Assembly: GCF_043290135.1 (NCBI RefSeq)
Contig: NC_134710.1
Coordinates: 135,678,155-135,742,154, forward strand
Direction of reading: 5' to 3'
DNA length: 64,000 bases
DNA from: Rhipicephalus microplus
Taxonomy: Eukaryota > Arthropoda > Arachnida > Ixodida > Ixodidae
Shown one piece after another: positions 50,501 through 61,008 of this stretch. The notes under the pieces were generated by a model. The model made no database searches, was not told the DNA's origin, and worked only from the letters and a program-made list of their open reading frames with translations. The first letter of the stretch is position 1; each line of letters starts with the position of its first letter. The position numbers and the translations under genes were made by a program.

Positions 50501-51316
50501 GGAAAGGGGGAGATAGTAACAGTCTTATAATGCGAAAAATAAAATTCTCGGCTATACAAGCTGGAACGTCAAGAGGTTTTAAATATTCGGAACACTAGGT
50601 CGGCAAAATAAATGGAGCCCACATAGACCCACTCAGTAAATGTGCTTTTATCTTATGACTCGATATAGGGCCCATCCTATAGCCGGAATTTCGGTCACCT
50701 ATAAAAATATTTTTCTCTGCAAAACATTTTCGCAATAGACAGCTTTCAATAGAGCAAATCAGCGCGACATTTTTTGAATACACCTGAGATAGTGGAATGA
50801 CCGATCAAACTTTACGTGAATACCTATCACTTTTCGTCTCCACTGTCTCTTTCCAAGTTGGTGTTCTTCCTTTCTTGACATTCAACTTAACAGCATTTTA
50901 ACAAATCCGCATCATATTGGTTCTATAGAAGAAAATAGCTTGTGGTATACGCATCTCAAATCAAACTTGGGCGTGCACTTACGCCCCATCTCACTGTTTT
51001 GTATCGATCATTTCAGCGTTCTCATTTCACTTACGGCATTGTCACGTGGTTGCGACGGCAAAAAATATGGTACGTGGGTTGCTCAAGACGACACTTTTTA
51101 TTGAGTGAACATGTGCATAGGAAAGTGCAAAGTACTAGAAATCCGTGCTTTACACAGAAAGCGGTAATTAGAGCATTGGTCGTCGGTAAAATGATCTGCG
51201 CAAAGGTACGTCGCCATTTATACGCGTAGCATTCATATCGTAGGTGTCTCAAGCTTATCAGGAGATTCTAAAATAATGTAGAGTTTTCGCAGACAGCCAA
51301 GCGTCCTTTGCGAAAG
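47550..51316. other. interior of the 9.2-kb insertion, middle
   Basis: No coding sequence recognised. The overlapping frames at 48598-49000 on both strands lack motifs. Confidence 0.35.
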
Positions 51317-51557
51317 GAAACTGATTAATATGTGGTGTTTAACGTTTCAAAACCACCACATGATTATGAGAGATGCCGTAGTGGAGGACTCCAGAAATTT
51401 TGACAACGTGGGGTTCTTCAACATGCACCCAAATCGCAGCACATGGACCTACAGCATTTTCGCCTCTATCGAAAATAAAGCAGCCGCAGGTGGGACTTGA
51501 TCCCACGACCTGCGGGTCAGCAGCCGAGTACCTTAGCTACTGAACCACTACGGCAGT
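51317..51557 (-). mobile_element. old Ruka-like SINE, reverse orientation
   Basis: Clearly related to the other six copies but with many substitutions (atgtggtgtttaacgtttca). Near-repeats cctttgcgaaag (from about 51305) and cctttgcgcaag (from about 51558) are the likely target duplication. The most diverged copy, so the surrounding sequence is old. Confidence 0.75.
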
Positions 51558-53930
51558 GCCTTTGCGCAAGACAGTGACATAAAAATACAAGTGAGCGTGG
51601 CAGTATAATAATGTTGCGATAAAATTTCAGCAGATGACACATGTTTCACTGTGGATGCCATTTTCATACAGAACCGTCAGTGGGTGGCCACGCGTTGCAA
51701 GGTGGATCGACGTCTTTGGGTATTTTGAGTAGGATAAATTTCTACCTAAAACATACGGCGTGACGACAGCACTCACGTTGACTGTAAATATTAATGAAAC
51801 GAAGTGCACGCTTCGGTGGGATGATATGCATATCATTAAGAAGCTGTTGTGTATTTCTCAAAGGTCGAGGTCCTTAATGGTCGAGTGACCCTTCTCTATC
51901 ACGTGCTGGGTGAAAGGAATATATCCATGTAATGTTTACAGCCAGCCTATTGACCGCAACAACTGACGGTGTCGGCCGACATCACTCCTGTAAGTCTATT
52001 TAGTGATGTATCCGTTACAGTAAAAAGTAACTAAATACCTCACTCGTTACTCAAATAAGAAAAAGGGGAATGTTTCACGGCTCCACGTTATATAGATACA
52101 TAAAAAAGGAAACGCACTACCGTTACCGTAACCGAAAAAAACAGAACGAATGTTACCTCTGCCGTAGCTCCGGAGTCATCAGTTTTAATCAATGTGTCTT
52201 TGCTGCAGAAACCCACAATGATAATTTTAAATCTCAAATTTATGTTTCACACATACTAACCCAAGCAAGGATTATACTCAAAATGTTCAGTTAACGAGAA
52301 TTATTTGTACAAATGTACTGAACCTTAGCAATGTCATATAGAAACTTAATGATGCCTGCACATGTGATGGCTTCTGACTCTGCAGTGACACAGGATGAAA
52401 CCATTTTTTTTATTGGAGCATTATACACAAAGTGAGGTCCAATAATCCACGGTATTCATGAAGAAACTATCACTGAACTCTCAAGAAATTTACAAATATC
52501 GGCCTTTTCTTGATCCTTCAGCACCTCCAATAAAGCAAGTCGAAATCGCCACTGTTGGACCTAGCCACCGGAAGGGCCCACCGCGCGCCAGTAGGCAATC
52601 ACGGAGGCCTACATTGGTGCCTTTTTATTAGAGAGGGGGGGGGGGATCGGAAGATGTCGTGGGGAAAAGGGGGGACACTTACAAGCTTGTGACACCAGAT
52701 GTGCCTTGCCGAGACGTAAGTCTAGAAAAATCACGTCTTGCAACACACATCTTGCAACAGCAGCCTTTTTTAATATGTTGCAGGTTTTAATTTTGTTTAT
52801 ATAAGAATTCAAATCATGCCTAGAAATCAAATATACAAAAAAACAAAGGTTCCCAGCACTAGTAATTGCATTGTTCTGTTGTGTTTTTTCCGGAACAAGT
52901 CGAGAGTGGCAGTTGCTATTTCGATTTCTCGCACATCTGATGGGTATTGAGCACGTGAACACGCTACAAAAAAGCATTGAACAGTTGAATGTTTTATACA
53001 TACTTATCAAGCATTTTTATTTGTGACGTTTTTATGAGAAATTTTAATGGGGCCCACTTGCAAGGGGTGTTTCCCTCCCCTGACCAAACACCAAGGGGTC
53101 GGGGAGTCAACGTTTTCTGCAGGCGTGGTCAACGGACGCCCAGCTCGTGACCAGTATGGGTTGTGTATCTGAGCAAATATTGCATTTGCTCTCATCTGCA
53201 CATATGACCATCGACAGGTTTTTGTCTTGGGGGGATGCAAACCCTTCTTTCAACTTGCATCACGACTGAGGGAGTAGGTCGTGTTGGTGTCGCTAGAGTG
53301 GGTAGCAAGTGCTGGTGGAGCTTGAAGGGTTCAAGTGTCCTTTTTGCACCACCCGCCTCGCCCACGCCCATGTCTACACTTCATTCATTGAACACTGCGC
53401 TGAGAACTAGTTGAATAAATGCGCAGATTTGTTTCCTTCCACATCCTATACCGCTGCATAAAAGATTCTCACATTGTGAAAAGTAGGTATTTTGATTCGT
53501 TTGAAGGAAAGTTACATTCAAAGCATGACAGATACTCAAAAAATCGGTTTCATGCAATCGCAATAAGAAAACTCGAAGCAGAGGTGCTTCTTTTTTGTGC
53601 AGCGTACAGTGTAAAAGTAAGATCGGATTCGGAAAAAGCGAAATGAGTGACGTGCGTCACTGCTTGCTCATTGTTCAATGAAAGAAGGTTTCATAAAGTA
53701 TGACGTAGCTAACAACAGCAACAAACTGCTGCATCTTAAATTAAAAAAAAGCAAAGTGCTGCACATTCACGGTAGAACATGCACTTATATTGAAATACGC
53801 GTTATTTTTTATGAATGCAAAATAAAAACTATTTTACCAAACGCTTTCCATTCATAGGGATGTGGATACATCTGTGTAGTGTCATTTATGCTATTTGGAT
53901 GAAAATCCCTGAATTTCAACGAATTGAGTA
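51558..53930. other. interior of the 9.2-kb insertion, right
   Basis: AT-rich, G-run at 52635-52646. No gene recognised. Confidence 0.35.
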
Positions 53931-54150
53931 ACCTGTGGCAAAAGAGCCTTTTGAATTTTCAGTTTCGGTTTCTGCGCCGCCGACGCTGCCGCCGCCGACG
54001 AAAATTGGCCGCACGCCGCCGCCGATGAAAAAACCGGCGTGCGCCGACAACGCCACCGCCGCCGACTCTGGACGACCCCCACGCCGCCGCCGGTCGAAAT
54101 CGCCTCGGCGCACACCTCTACTGGTGGTGCAGGTGATTTTCAAACTTTAA

Positions 54151-54665
54151 CCCTTTCGGCCCTGGCGGTGTCAATTGACACCACCGCACGATATTTGCCC
54201 TAGTATCTCGGAAACGTAACCAATACTGCTCATTTTTGGAGGCGTATTTCTTGAATGATCCCCACTGCAATTGACACCAATATTGCGGCACGTTTGTCGA
54301 GGTAGCAGCCACAAAGAAGAAGCGCGACCGAGGTCTTTCGTGAAGCCGAGGTGCGTAAGTTGAGGCGGATAAGTGCCATTTTCGGGACGACGTACCGAAG
54401 CTGTTTCAGTGAGTATTAGGCTGAAAAGTGAGACGTTGGTTTTCATTTTGAGTACACCATTGATTGGCAGCAAAAAAGAAGCCATTTTTTTCTTTTCCCA
54501 ATCACTGGGCCCTAATTACCTAATTTGATGTTACACTAATTAATCCAATAATGCTTGTACCAGTGGCTCAATTTTTTTGTTCCTGGTCTTCTGAGGTCAT
54601 AACTACGAGAAACACGCGCACAAAAAGTGTATCCAACTAAAATAAAAAATCCAGGGCTTAAAGGG
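54151..54665. mobile_element. piggyBac-like MITE
   Basis: 515 bp between TTAA duplications (54147-54150, 54666-54669). Ends ccctttcggccctgg and, reversed, ccctttaagccctgg (13 of 15). The empty TTAA is at 15967-15970. TTAA plus CCC ends is the piggyBac signature; no coding capacity. Confidence 0.85.
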
Positions 54666-54669
54666 TTAA

Positions 54670-55906
54670 AATATCAACTTCGTAAACCAGCCATGCCATT
54701 TCTGGCATATATACTGTACCCGCCACGTGCTTAATTTATGTACCTTATAGACGCGAAGAATTGAAAAGATGTAAGACGATACAATCAATATAACTGTGCT
54801 TCACATATGCGATTTGTAAATAAATCAATCTCTATAAGCGGTCGTTATCGATAAGGCTGGGTGCAACGCAGGAAGGAATGGTGCAACGGAAAACATGGTA
54901 AAACCGAGGTTTAGAGATGAGTACAGCCGTTGTTTTTCTCCATTTTTCTTTTTCATACCTACAAGTTCAACACTCCAAAATTTGAATTGTCTCACGAATG
55001 CAGGGGCGGCGCCAGGATGTTTTTACTGGGGGGGCAACCACGAAAAGTGAGTTCCTCCGGGGGGGGCAAGCTAGCTCTGCTCCTACTAGGTTTTCAATAT
55101 ATGCTTCCGGGCACTTGGGTGGGCATAGGGGGGGCAGGCGAGAATTTTGGGGGGGCTCCAGCCCACCCTTGCCCCCCCCCCCCCTGGCGCCGCCCCTGCA
55201 CGAATGGAGAGTGTAAGATCGCACGTTTCGTGCTTGCCGACATACCATTAAATGTCTGCAGTGTATTTCATTGTGTACGTACAATAAATGATCAGACAAC
55301 AGCTACTTTTCCTCTGAAGTACCTATTTCATATGATTATATCGTTGCATTCGTCGACTCGTAAGCCCACCACAAAAATAAATTACAAAGAGATTAAACGT
55401 TCGTTGATTGACGAGCACCATCGAAAGGCGTTGAAGACAGCGAAGGGTGTTACATTGCGTTCAAACCAAGCCCGCAGTTCGTGACACACGTAATTATGGG
55501 CGTTGCCGCTTTGTCCAATGTACCCGCACCTAAGGTTCATAGATGTAACCTGTTCTATATGAAAGCAGAGAACACCTAATAAAACATATTTCGTCCAGGC
55601 ACTTTACCCACTCCACCGCACAGGCGCCACGGGTTTCTTTGTATGTTCAGTTCTCATTCATCATCGGCGCCAATTCGACGCGGAAGAATGCGATGTGTGA
55701 CGTAGGAGCACTGCTGTCACAACCAAGTGCGCTAGAAGAAAGAGTGCACAATTTTTTCAGATACAATGACATGCATTTTACTCTAAACAAACGCATTCTT
55801 GCTGCATAAATATCTTCACGGTTTTAAATAAAAAAATTCAAACTAATGTTTTTGTGAGCTCTAATTATTGAAACATTACTGTGGTTGCGTGACTGATTTG
55901 TGTGAT
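54670..55906 (+). promoter_or_regulatory. alpha-tubulin gene 3 upstream region
   Basis: Colinear with 15971-17006 except for the MITE at 55001-55198. Includes the conserved stretch (about 55400-55760) shared by all three tubulin copies. Confidence 0.6.
55001..55198. mobile_element. hAT-like MITE
   Basis: 198 bp with perfect 16-bp inverted ends caggggcggcgccagg and an 8-bp duplication cacgaatg (54993-55000, 55199-55206). The empty site is at 16298-16305. Interior is rich in G and C runs. CAGGGGCGG-type ends with 8-bp duplications are typical of hAT MITEs. Confidence 0.92.
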
Positions 55907-55913
55907 TATATAA
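55907..55913 (+). promoter_or_regulatory. TATA box, alpha-tubulin gene 3
   Basis: TATATAA, matching 17007-17013. In this copy a LINE fragment begins nine bases after the box, so it no longer sits about 31 bp from the ancestral start. Confidence 0.75.
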
Positions 55914-55922
55914 TGCATCTCG

Positions 55923-56056
55923 ATATATATTATTTTTTTCCGGCCCAAAATTACGTTGTGTTTGAAAAACCATAGGCCTTTTAGTTAAGATCCTGCCGCC
56001 CGGTTCTTGGCCAATCCCCCTTTCTGGGTGTGCGCCAGAGTACCAAGGATCATCAT
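55923..56056 (+). mobile_element. 5'-truncated LINE tail inserted in the gene 3 core promoter
   Basis: 134 bp absent from genes 1 and 2. Ends in an atc repeat (ggatcatcat), typical of LINE 3' ends. Flanked by catctcg (55916-55922 and 56057-56063). It starts with a TATA-like atatatatta tract. Confidence 0.85.
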
Positions 56057-56077
56057 CATCTCGCCGCACTACTTTTT

Positions 56078-56149
56078 ACTGAGTCATCAGTTTACGAGAG
56101 TACGTTGATCACGCCGAAGTAAACGTTCTTTTTGGCTGTTAACCCTCAA
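56078..56149 (+). other. alpha-tubulin gene 3, non-coding exon 1
   Basis: Matches 17038-17106, with donor gtaagt at 56150. Transcription from the ancestral start is uncertain because of the insertion just upstream. Confidence 0.55.
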
Positions 56150-57720
56150 GTAAGTGCGTATTCCGCCACTAGTTAGCTAAATACACGCTTTTATGTGTGA
56201 TGAGCTTGGTTAGATTTCCTATTTTTGCGCGTCCAGGAAATTTTACCGCGTCGGAGTAGCTTGGATTGGCGCCGTCTCTCATAGGCCTAGCGCCGGCATG
56301 GTCGAAAACACGACTTGCTGTACGTGGCCGGAAATGTATGTGTATTCACCCTGATCGTAGGTCAGTGCGTTTGAAGAACTAGCTACGCTGCAGAGCGATT
56401 GGGTGTTCGTTTTCTATAATCGGAGTGGACTTGCGAAGTGCTGTCATAGCCGGCCAAGCCGGCAATTGTCTCTTTATAGGCCTAGCCTTGGCGTGATTGG
56501 TTGCTCAGTGGGCCTAGGATAAATTATTTGATCGCGTTTCGAAGTCAGTCTTATCACGTCGCTGAATTGAACAGTTTTCTTGAGGAGGTAGTTTAGTTTC
56601 ACGACGCTTGCGGGTGAACGTCTTGGTTCATGATAGAGTCCACCCGTTACGCTACAGAGGTCATCAGCTGGGCGTGCCTGACCATCCGGCGTTTTCTAAA
56701 GACTTTTGCGCCTCATAAACTGTCCGCATGCGCGATTTGACGTGGGTCAGTGCGAGTTGAGCGGTGTAAATTGGGCGAACAGAAGTAAGGCCTGCACCTT
56801 GTCGGAACTTCATTAGTTTCGGGTGTCTCGCACTGCACGACTTTTGAACTTGACACGTACAGCTGTGAACTGGTTTTAGTTGGTGCAGCTTCATCAAACG
56901 GCCCTAATACTACGAAGAAATCAGCTCACACGTAGGAGCGTTGCATGCCAAAACGTATAACCACTATTTCGCACCCGTTTCACCTGCTCCCAATGAAAAT
57001 AGAAAACCTCTGCTACGTGTAATGGGTACCCTAAGCTATTGCAAAAAATATCGAAGCGATTGTGGCACCGTGTTTAGAACATTCATAAATTGGAAAACCT
57101 TCTGAATCTAATGGGCTGATTGAGCGAGTGGTGGTGCTGAACGTCAAGTTACTGTGGCTATAAGTGCCACCTCACGCGGGTTGGCGCGACGGCAAGGTTC
57201 CTTTTGGCGTTGCATAAGTGGTTGCCAGACTGGCACCGCCTTAGTAGAGGCGGGTACGGCGCCTACGCCTCAGTGCTGCGCTGTGTGCTCAGCTGCACGC
57301 GAGGCTGCACCAAGCTTGCACTGTCAACGTAGGAAGTGCAGGAAAATCGTGAACCAGTGGTGCATATCTTCCGCACCTTTCGAAATCAATGGCAGGGTTC
57401 AGGGGTCAATGCTGCACCGCTGAAATGAATGATAAGGTGCAGCACCTCGTGAACTGCTTCACGTGGTGGCGCCGAACAGAACAGGCCTATTTTCTGCAAT
57501 AGCGTGATGCACATGTCTCAGTTCAGTATCTGTACTATGCGATCTCTAGTGCGAATTTAAAATTAACTGATGTTTTGCTCGCAGGCAGGATTGTCTGTTA
57601 AGGTTTTCCATACGGTCACGCCAACCTTTTGCCTCCTTATTTTGGTCAGGTTCATTACTTCGTTTTACACTCCTTTTGAGGTGATTCTGCTACTCATGTG
57701 CCAATTTATTGCATGGCTAG
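56150..57720 (+). other. alpha-tubulin gene 3, intron 1, left part
   Basis: Colinear with 17107-18678 at high identity. Ends at the gctag duplication (57716-57720) of the LTR element. Confidence 0.75.
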
Positions 57721-57923
57721 TGTTGTGTAGTGTGACTGTGGCCGCTAGGTTTGGCGGCAACAGGAAAGACAGCTACGAACATGTGATGTGTGGCCGCTCC
57801 ACCTGGCGGCGTTGAAGTGGTTCTGAGATGTTTTTGATACGCATGTGGTCAGTTGGTGTTTGCCGGCGGAGTGAGGCCTGGCGTAAATAAACGTTCGTGT
57901 CCCTCAACCCACAACATGTAACA
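57721..57923 (+). repeat. 5' LTR
   Basis: 203 bp, begins tgttgtgtag and ends catgtaaca; AATAAA at about 57886 inside gcgtaaataaacg serves as the poly(A) signal. Confidence 0.95.
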
Positions 57924-57924
57924 C

Positions 57925-57942
57925 TGGCGACTAGGATGGGAT
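57925..57942 (+). promoter_or_regulatory. primer binding site
   Basis: tggcgactaggatgggat, two bases after the 5' LTR. TGG start and the following gatgggat are as expected for complementarity to a tRNA 3' end; the tRNA was not identified. Confidence 0.65.
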
Positions 57943-57950
57943 AGGTCGGT

Positions 57951-59261
57951 ATGACGTCCAGCGCGGCAATGGAGGACGGGCGGAACCCCGGACAACGGGA
58001 GGCCTCCAGCAATGGCTCCCTCGAGCAATTCAACTTGTCACAGCCGGACGAGTGGGAAGACTATGCTCAGCGGTTCGAATTCTTCCTGGAGGCGCAGGGC
58101 ATTACGGACACTGGAAAGAAAAGGTCGACGTTTCTCAGCCGTTGCGGGGCCGCGACGTTCCAGTTGGCCAAGGCCCTCGTCGCGCCGGTCCAGCTGAAAG
58201 ATACGCCGTACGAGGACATCATCGCTGCCCTTCGAAATCATGTTTCGCCGAAACCACCGGAATTGGCGCGGCGATACGAGTTCCATCGCAGAGAGCAAGC
58301 AACCGGTGAGTCCGTCGCTGCATACCTCGCGGCTCTGCGAACGACTGCACAGCACTGCAACTTCGTTAACCTTGATAAGGCACTTCGAGACCGTTTCGTT
58401 TTTGGCCTGAGGAACGATAAAGCTAAACGGCGCATTTTGGCGAAAAAAGAAGTGTCGCTCGCCTGCGCCGTCGAGGAAGCTACCGCTGCTGAGGCCATCG
58501 ACCGTGAGGCCAGCCAGTCGCGACTAAATGCAACCGCGCCGCGTACCGAGCCAGTGCACCAGGGAACGGTCGCCGACTGTGGAGAGGACCAGGACGGCCT
58601 CGAGGAATGTGTTCGTCAGTTACGTGCAGACACCAGTCAACGCAGGGACGCAGGACTGGGGGGCGGATCTTGTGCCGGTTGTGGGGGGCCGCACGAGCGC
58701 CGGTTGTGTCGTTTCCGTGATGCGCAATGCCGAGGTTGCGGAGAAACAGGGCACATAGCCAAGGTCTGCCGGTCTCAACGGAAGCGGGACCGCCGTGCAA
58801 ATTTTGAGACAAATGGCAGGACGGACAATTCGCGGACCACTCCGCGTGCGAGTACCTCGTACTGCGACAACCTCACGGAGACCGCCATCCACGATGTGCC
58901 CCAGCCCGGGACAAAGAAGATTCACGTTGCTGTCGAAATCGAAGGTGTGGAATGCGAGATGGAGGTGGACTCGGGATCCACGTTTTCGCTCATCTCCGAG
59001 GCTACGGCCAGGCAAATCTTCCCGAATGGGTGCATCCCGAAGTTGAAGCAACTCGGCGTCGTTATGAAGGACTATCAGGGAAACTGCATAGCAGTGCAAG
59101 GGATGGCCACAGTTACAGTAAAATTCAGGGGTTTTGCTGGCCCACTGAAACTTGTCATTGTCAAAGGGCAGCGTCAAAGCCTCCTTGGACTAGACTGGTT
59201 TCCAGCATTAGGAATTAAGGTCACCGGAGTGCATCATGGACGAACTGGCCACGGCATTTGA
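57951..59261 (+). CDS. gag: gag-protease polyprotein
   Basis: 436 residues. Capsid-like N-terminal half (YEFHRREQATGESVAAYLAA is typical of Ty3/gypsy Gag); two Cys-rich knuckles, CAGCGGPHERRLC near residue 240 and CRGCGETGHIAKVC near 262; and an aspartic protease with VDSGSTFSLIS near 338 and LLGLDWF near 412. The next frame (pol) opens at 59212, overlapping the end of this one by 50 nt in the +1 frame. Complete and undisrupted. Confidence 0.92.
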   Translation: MTSSAAMEDGRNPGQREASSNGSLEQFNLSQPDEWEDYAQRFEFFLEAQGITDTGKKRSTFLSRCGAATFQLAKALVAPVQLKDTPYEDIIAALRNHVSPKPPELARRYEFHRREQATGESVAAYLAALRTTAQHCNFVNLDKALRDRFVFGLRNDKAKRRILAKKEVSLACAVEEATAAEAIDREASQSRLNATAPRTEPVHQGTVADCGEDQDGLEECVRQLRADTSQRRDAGLGGGSCAGCGGPHERRLCRFRDAQCRGCGETGHIAKVCRSQRKRDRRANFETNGRTDNSRTTPRASTSYCDNLTETAIHDVPQPGTKKIHVAVEIEGVECEMEVDSGSTFSLISEATARQIFPNGCIPKLKQLGVVMKDYQGNCIAVQGMATVTVKFRGFAGPLKLVIVKGQRQSLLGLDWFPALGIKVTGVHHGRTGHGI

Positions 59262-61008
59262 CAAGCTGTTTGAGGAGTTTGCTGTTGTCTTTGACGGGGG
59301 ACTGGGGTGCTACAAGGGACCACCTGTGAAGTTGGCCTTGAACCCGGAGGTGGTGCCAGTCCGCCTAAAGGCAAGGAGGGTGCCCTTTGCACTGCGCCAA
59401 AAGATCGATGCCGAGCTGGACAAGCTGCTACAGCAGGGTGTTCTGGAGCCAGTGGACTGCGCGGAGTGGGAAACCCCTATTGTCACACCATTGAAGGGAA
59501 ATGGAGACATCCGCATCTGTGCAGACTACAAGTGTACCATTAACAAGGCCCTCCAGCAGCATGCATATCCGGTGCCGGTGGTCAGCCACGTATTGGCTTC
59601 TCTCTCAGGCGGAACCATTTTTGCAAAGCTCGACTTGGCCCAGGCTTACCAGCAGCTGCCTGTCACCGATGAGTCTGCAGCAGCACAGACCATCGTAACG
59701 CATCGTGGGGCGTTCAGGGTACGCCGATTGCAGTTTGGTGTCAGTGTCGCACCTGGCATCTTCCAAAATCTAATGGAAACCCTCCTACGTGGAATACCAG
59801 GTGTAATTCCATATTTTGATGATGTGCTAATTGCAGGGGCGTCAGGTCAAGGATTGCTCTTTCGCCTTCGCGAGGTCCTTCGCCATTTCCAGGATGCTGG
59901 GCTGAAGGTAAAAAGAGAGAAGTGCCAGCTGGGTGTCGCCCAAGTCGAGTTCTTGGGGTTTCGAATAGACGCCGAGGGCATCCATCCGACCCCAGAAAAA
60001 ACACAGGCCATTCTTGGTGCACCTCGCCCGTCAAACAAGACCGAACTCCAGGCATTCCTGGGACTGGTGAACTTCTATCATGCGTTCTTGCCACACAAGG
60101 CCACTGTTGCGGAACCACTACACCGACTTTTGGACAAGAAGGCCACCTTTGTGTGGGGCCAAACACAACAAAGAGCGTTTGAAAGCGTGAAAGAACTCTT
60201 GGCATCCAATCAGGTTTTGACGCATTATGATGAGAAGCAACCTCTCATCCTTGCCTGTGATGCGTCCCCATACGGAATAGGAGCTGTGTTGAGCCACCGA
60301 TTGCCCGGCGGCACAGAAGCACCGGTCGCCTTTTATTCAAGGACCCTGTCGAGTGCAGAGCGAAACTATGCACAGATCGATAAGGAGGCACTTGCCGTGG
60401 TTGCAGGCGTCAAAAAGTTTCACGACTACCTGTTTGGCCGGCCTTTTCAGATCCAGACGGACCACAAGCCACTGCTCGGGTTGTTCACGTCTGACCGCCA
60501 GACACCACAGATGCTGTCTCCGCGGATGCTGCGCTGGTCTATCTTCCTGAATGGATACCAACATACGCTGCTCCACCGGGCTGGGAGGCACTTGGGCCAT
60601 GCGGACGGCCTAAGCAGACTGCCCTTACAGCACCAGGGCCACGATGACCCCTCTCCCGCAGAGGTTGTCATGCTCCTGGATGCGCTGCCAGAACCACCCC
60701 TCCATGCAGCGGACATTGCCACCCACTCTGCCAAAGATCGCACCCTTTCACGTGTTCTTAACTGGGTCTGGACGGGGTGGCCAAGGGGCAGCATGGGCCC
60801 AGAGTTTTCTGCCTTCACATCAAGGCAGCACGAACTGACTGCCCACAAGGGTTGCCTACTCTGGAGTGACCGTGTGGTGATTCCACAAAAGCTGCGGTTC
60901 CGGGTGCTGGAAGCACTGCATTCTGGGCACCCTGGTATTATCCGGATGAAGGCACTTGCCCGCAGCTATGTGTGGTGGCCAGGCATGGATGCTGCCATCG
61001 AAGAATGA
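59212..61008 (+). pseudogene. pol: pol, first part: reverse transcriptase, RNase H, start of integrase
   Basis: Open from 59212, first ATG 59236. RT: LDLAQAYQQLPV, LQFGVSVAPGIFQNLMETLL, catalytic YFDD near residue 193 (from the ATG). RNase H: LACDASPYGIGAVLSH and TDHKPLLGLF. Integrase zinc domain begins with the His pair in HSGHPGIIRMKALARSYVWW near 560. TGA at 61006-61008 stops the frame between the His and Cys pairs of the zinc domain. RT and RNase H look complete, so this part could still be active if expressed; full Pol needs read-through of the stop. Confidence 0.88.

Larger units (their letters stand above)
44957..54120. mobile_element. 9.2-kb insertion with 8-bp target duplication, possibly a large hAT-like element
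   Basis: Exact 8-bp duplications ctggtggt (44949-44956, 54121-54128); the empty site is 15941-15948. The right end, reversed, begins tagaggtgtgcgccgaggcg, which is hAT-like; the left end begins tagccgccgccgatag and matches only TAG. Both ends are rich in gccgcc and share tttttcatcggcg in inverted orientation. The 9-kb AT-rich interior has no open frame I recognise as a transposase; it includes an old SINE and a fold-back repeat. It could be one large defective element or a stack of insertions inside one. Confidence 0.65.

Noticed and set aside
44957..54120. Helitron or LTR element as explanation of the 9.2-kb insertion
   Set aside because: Helitrons make no 8-bp duplication and insert in AT; no terminal direct repeats are seen. 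The exact 8-bp duplication fits a DNA transposon better.
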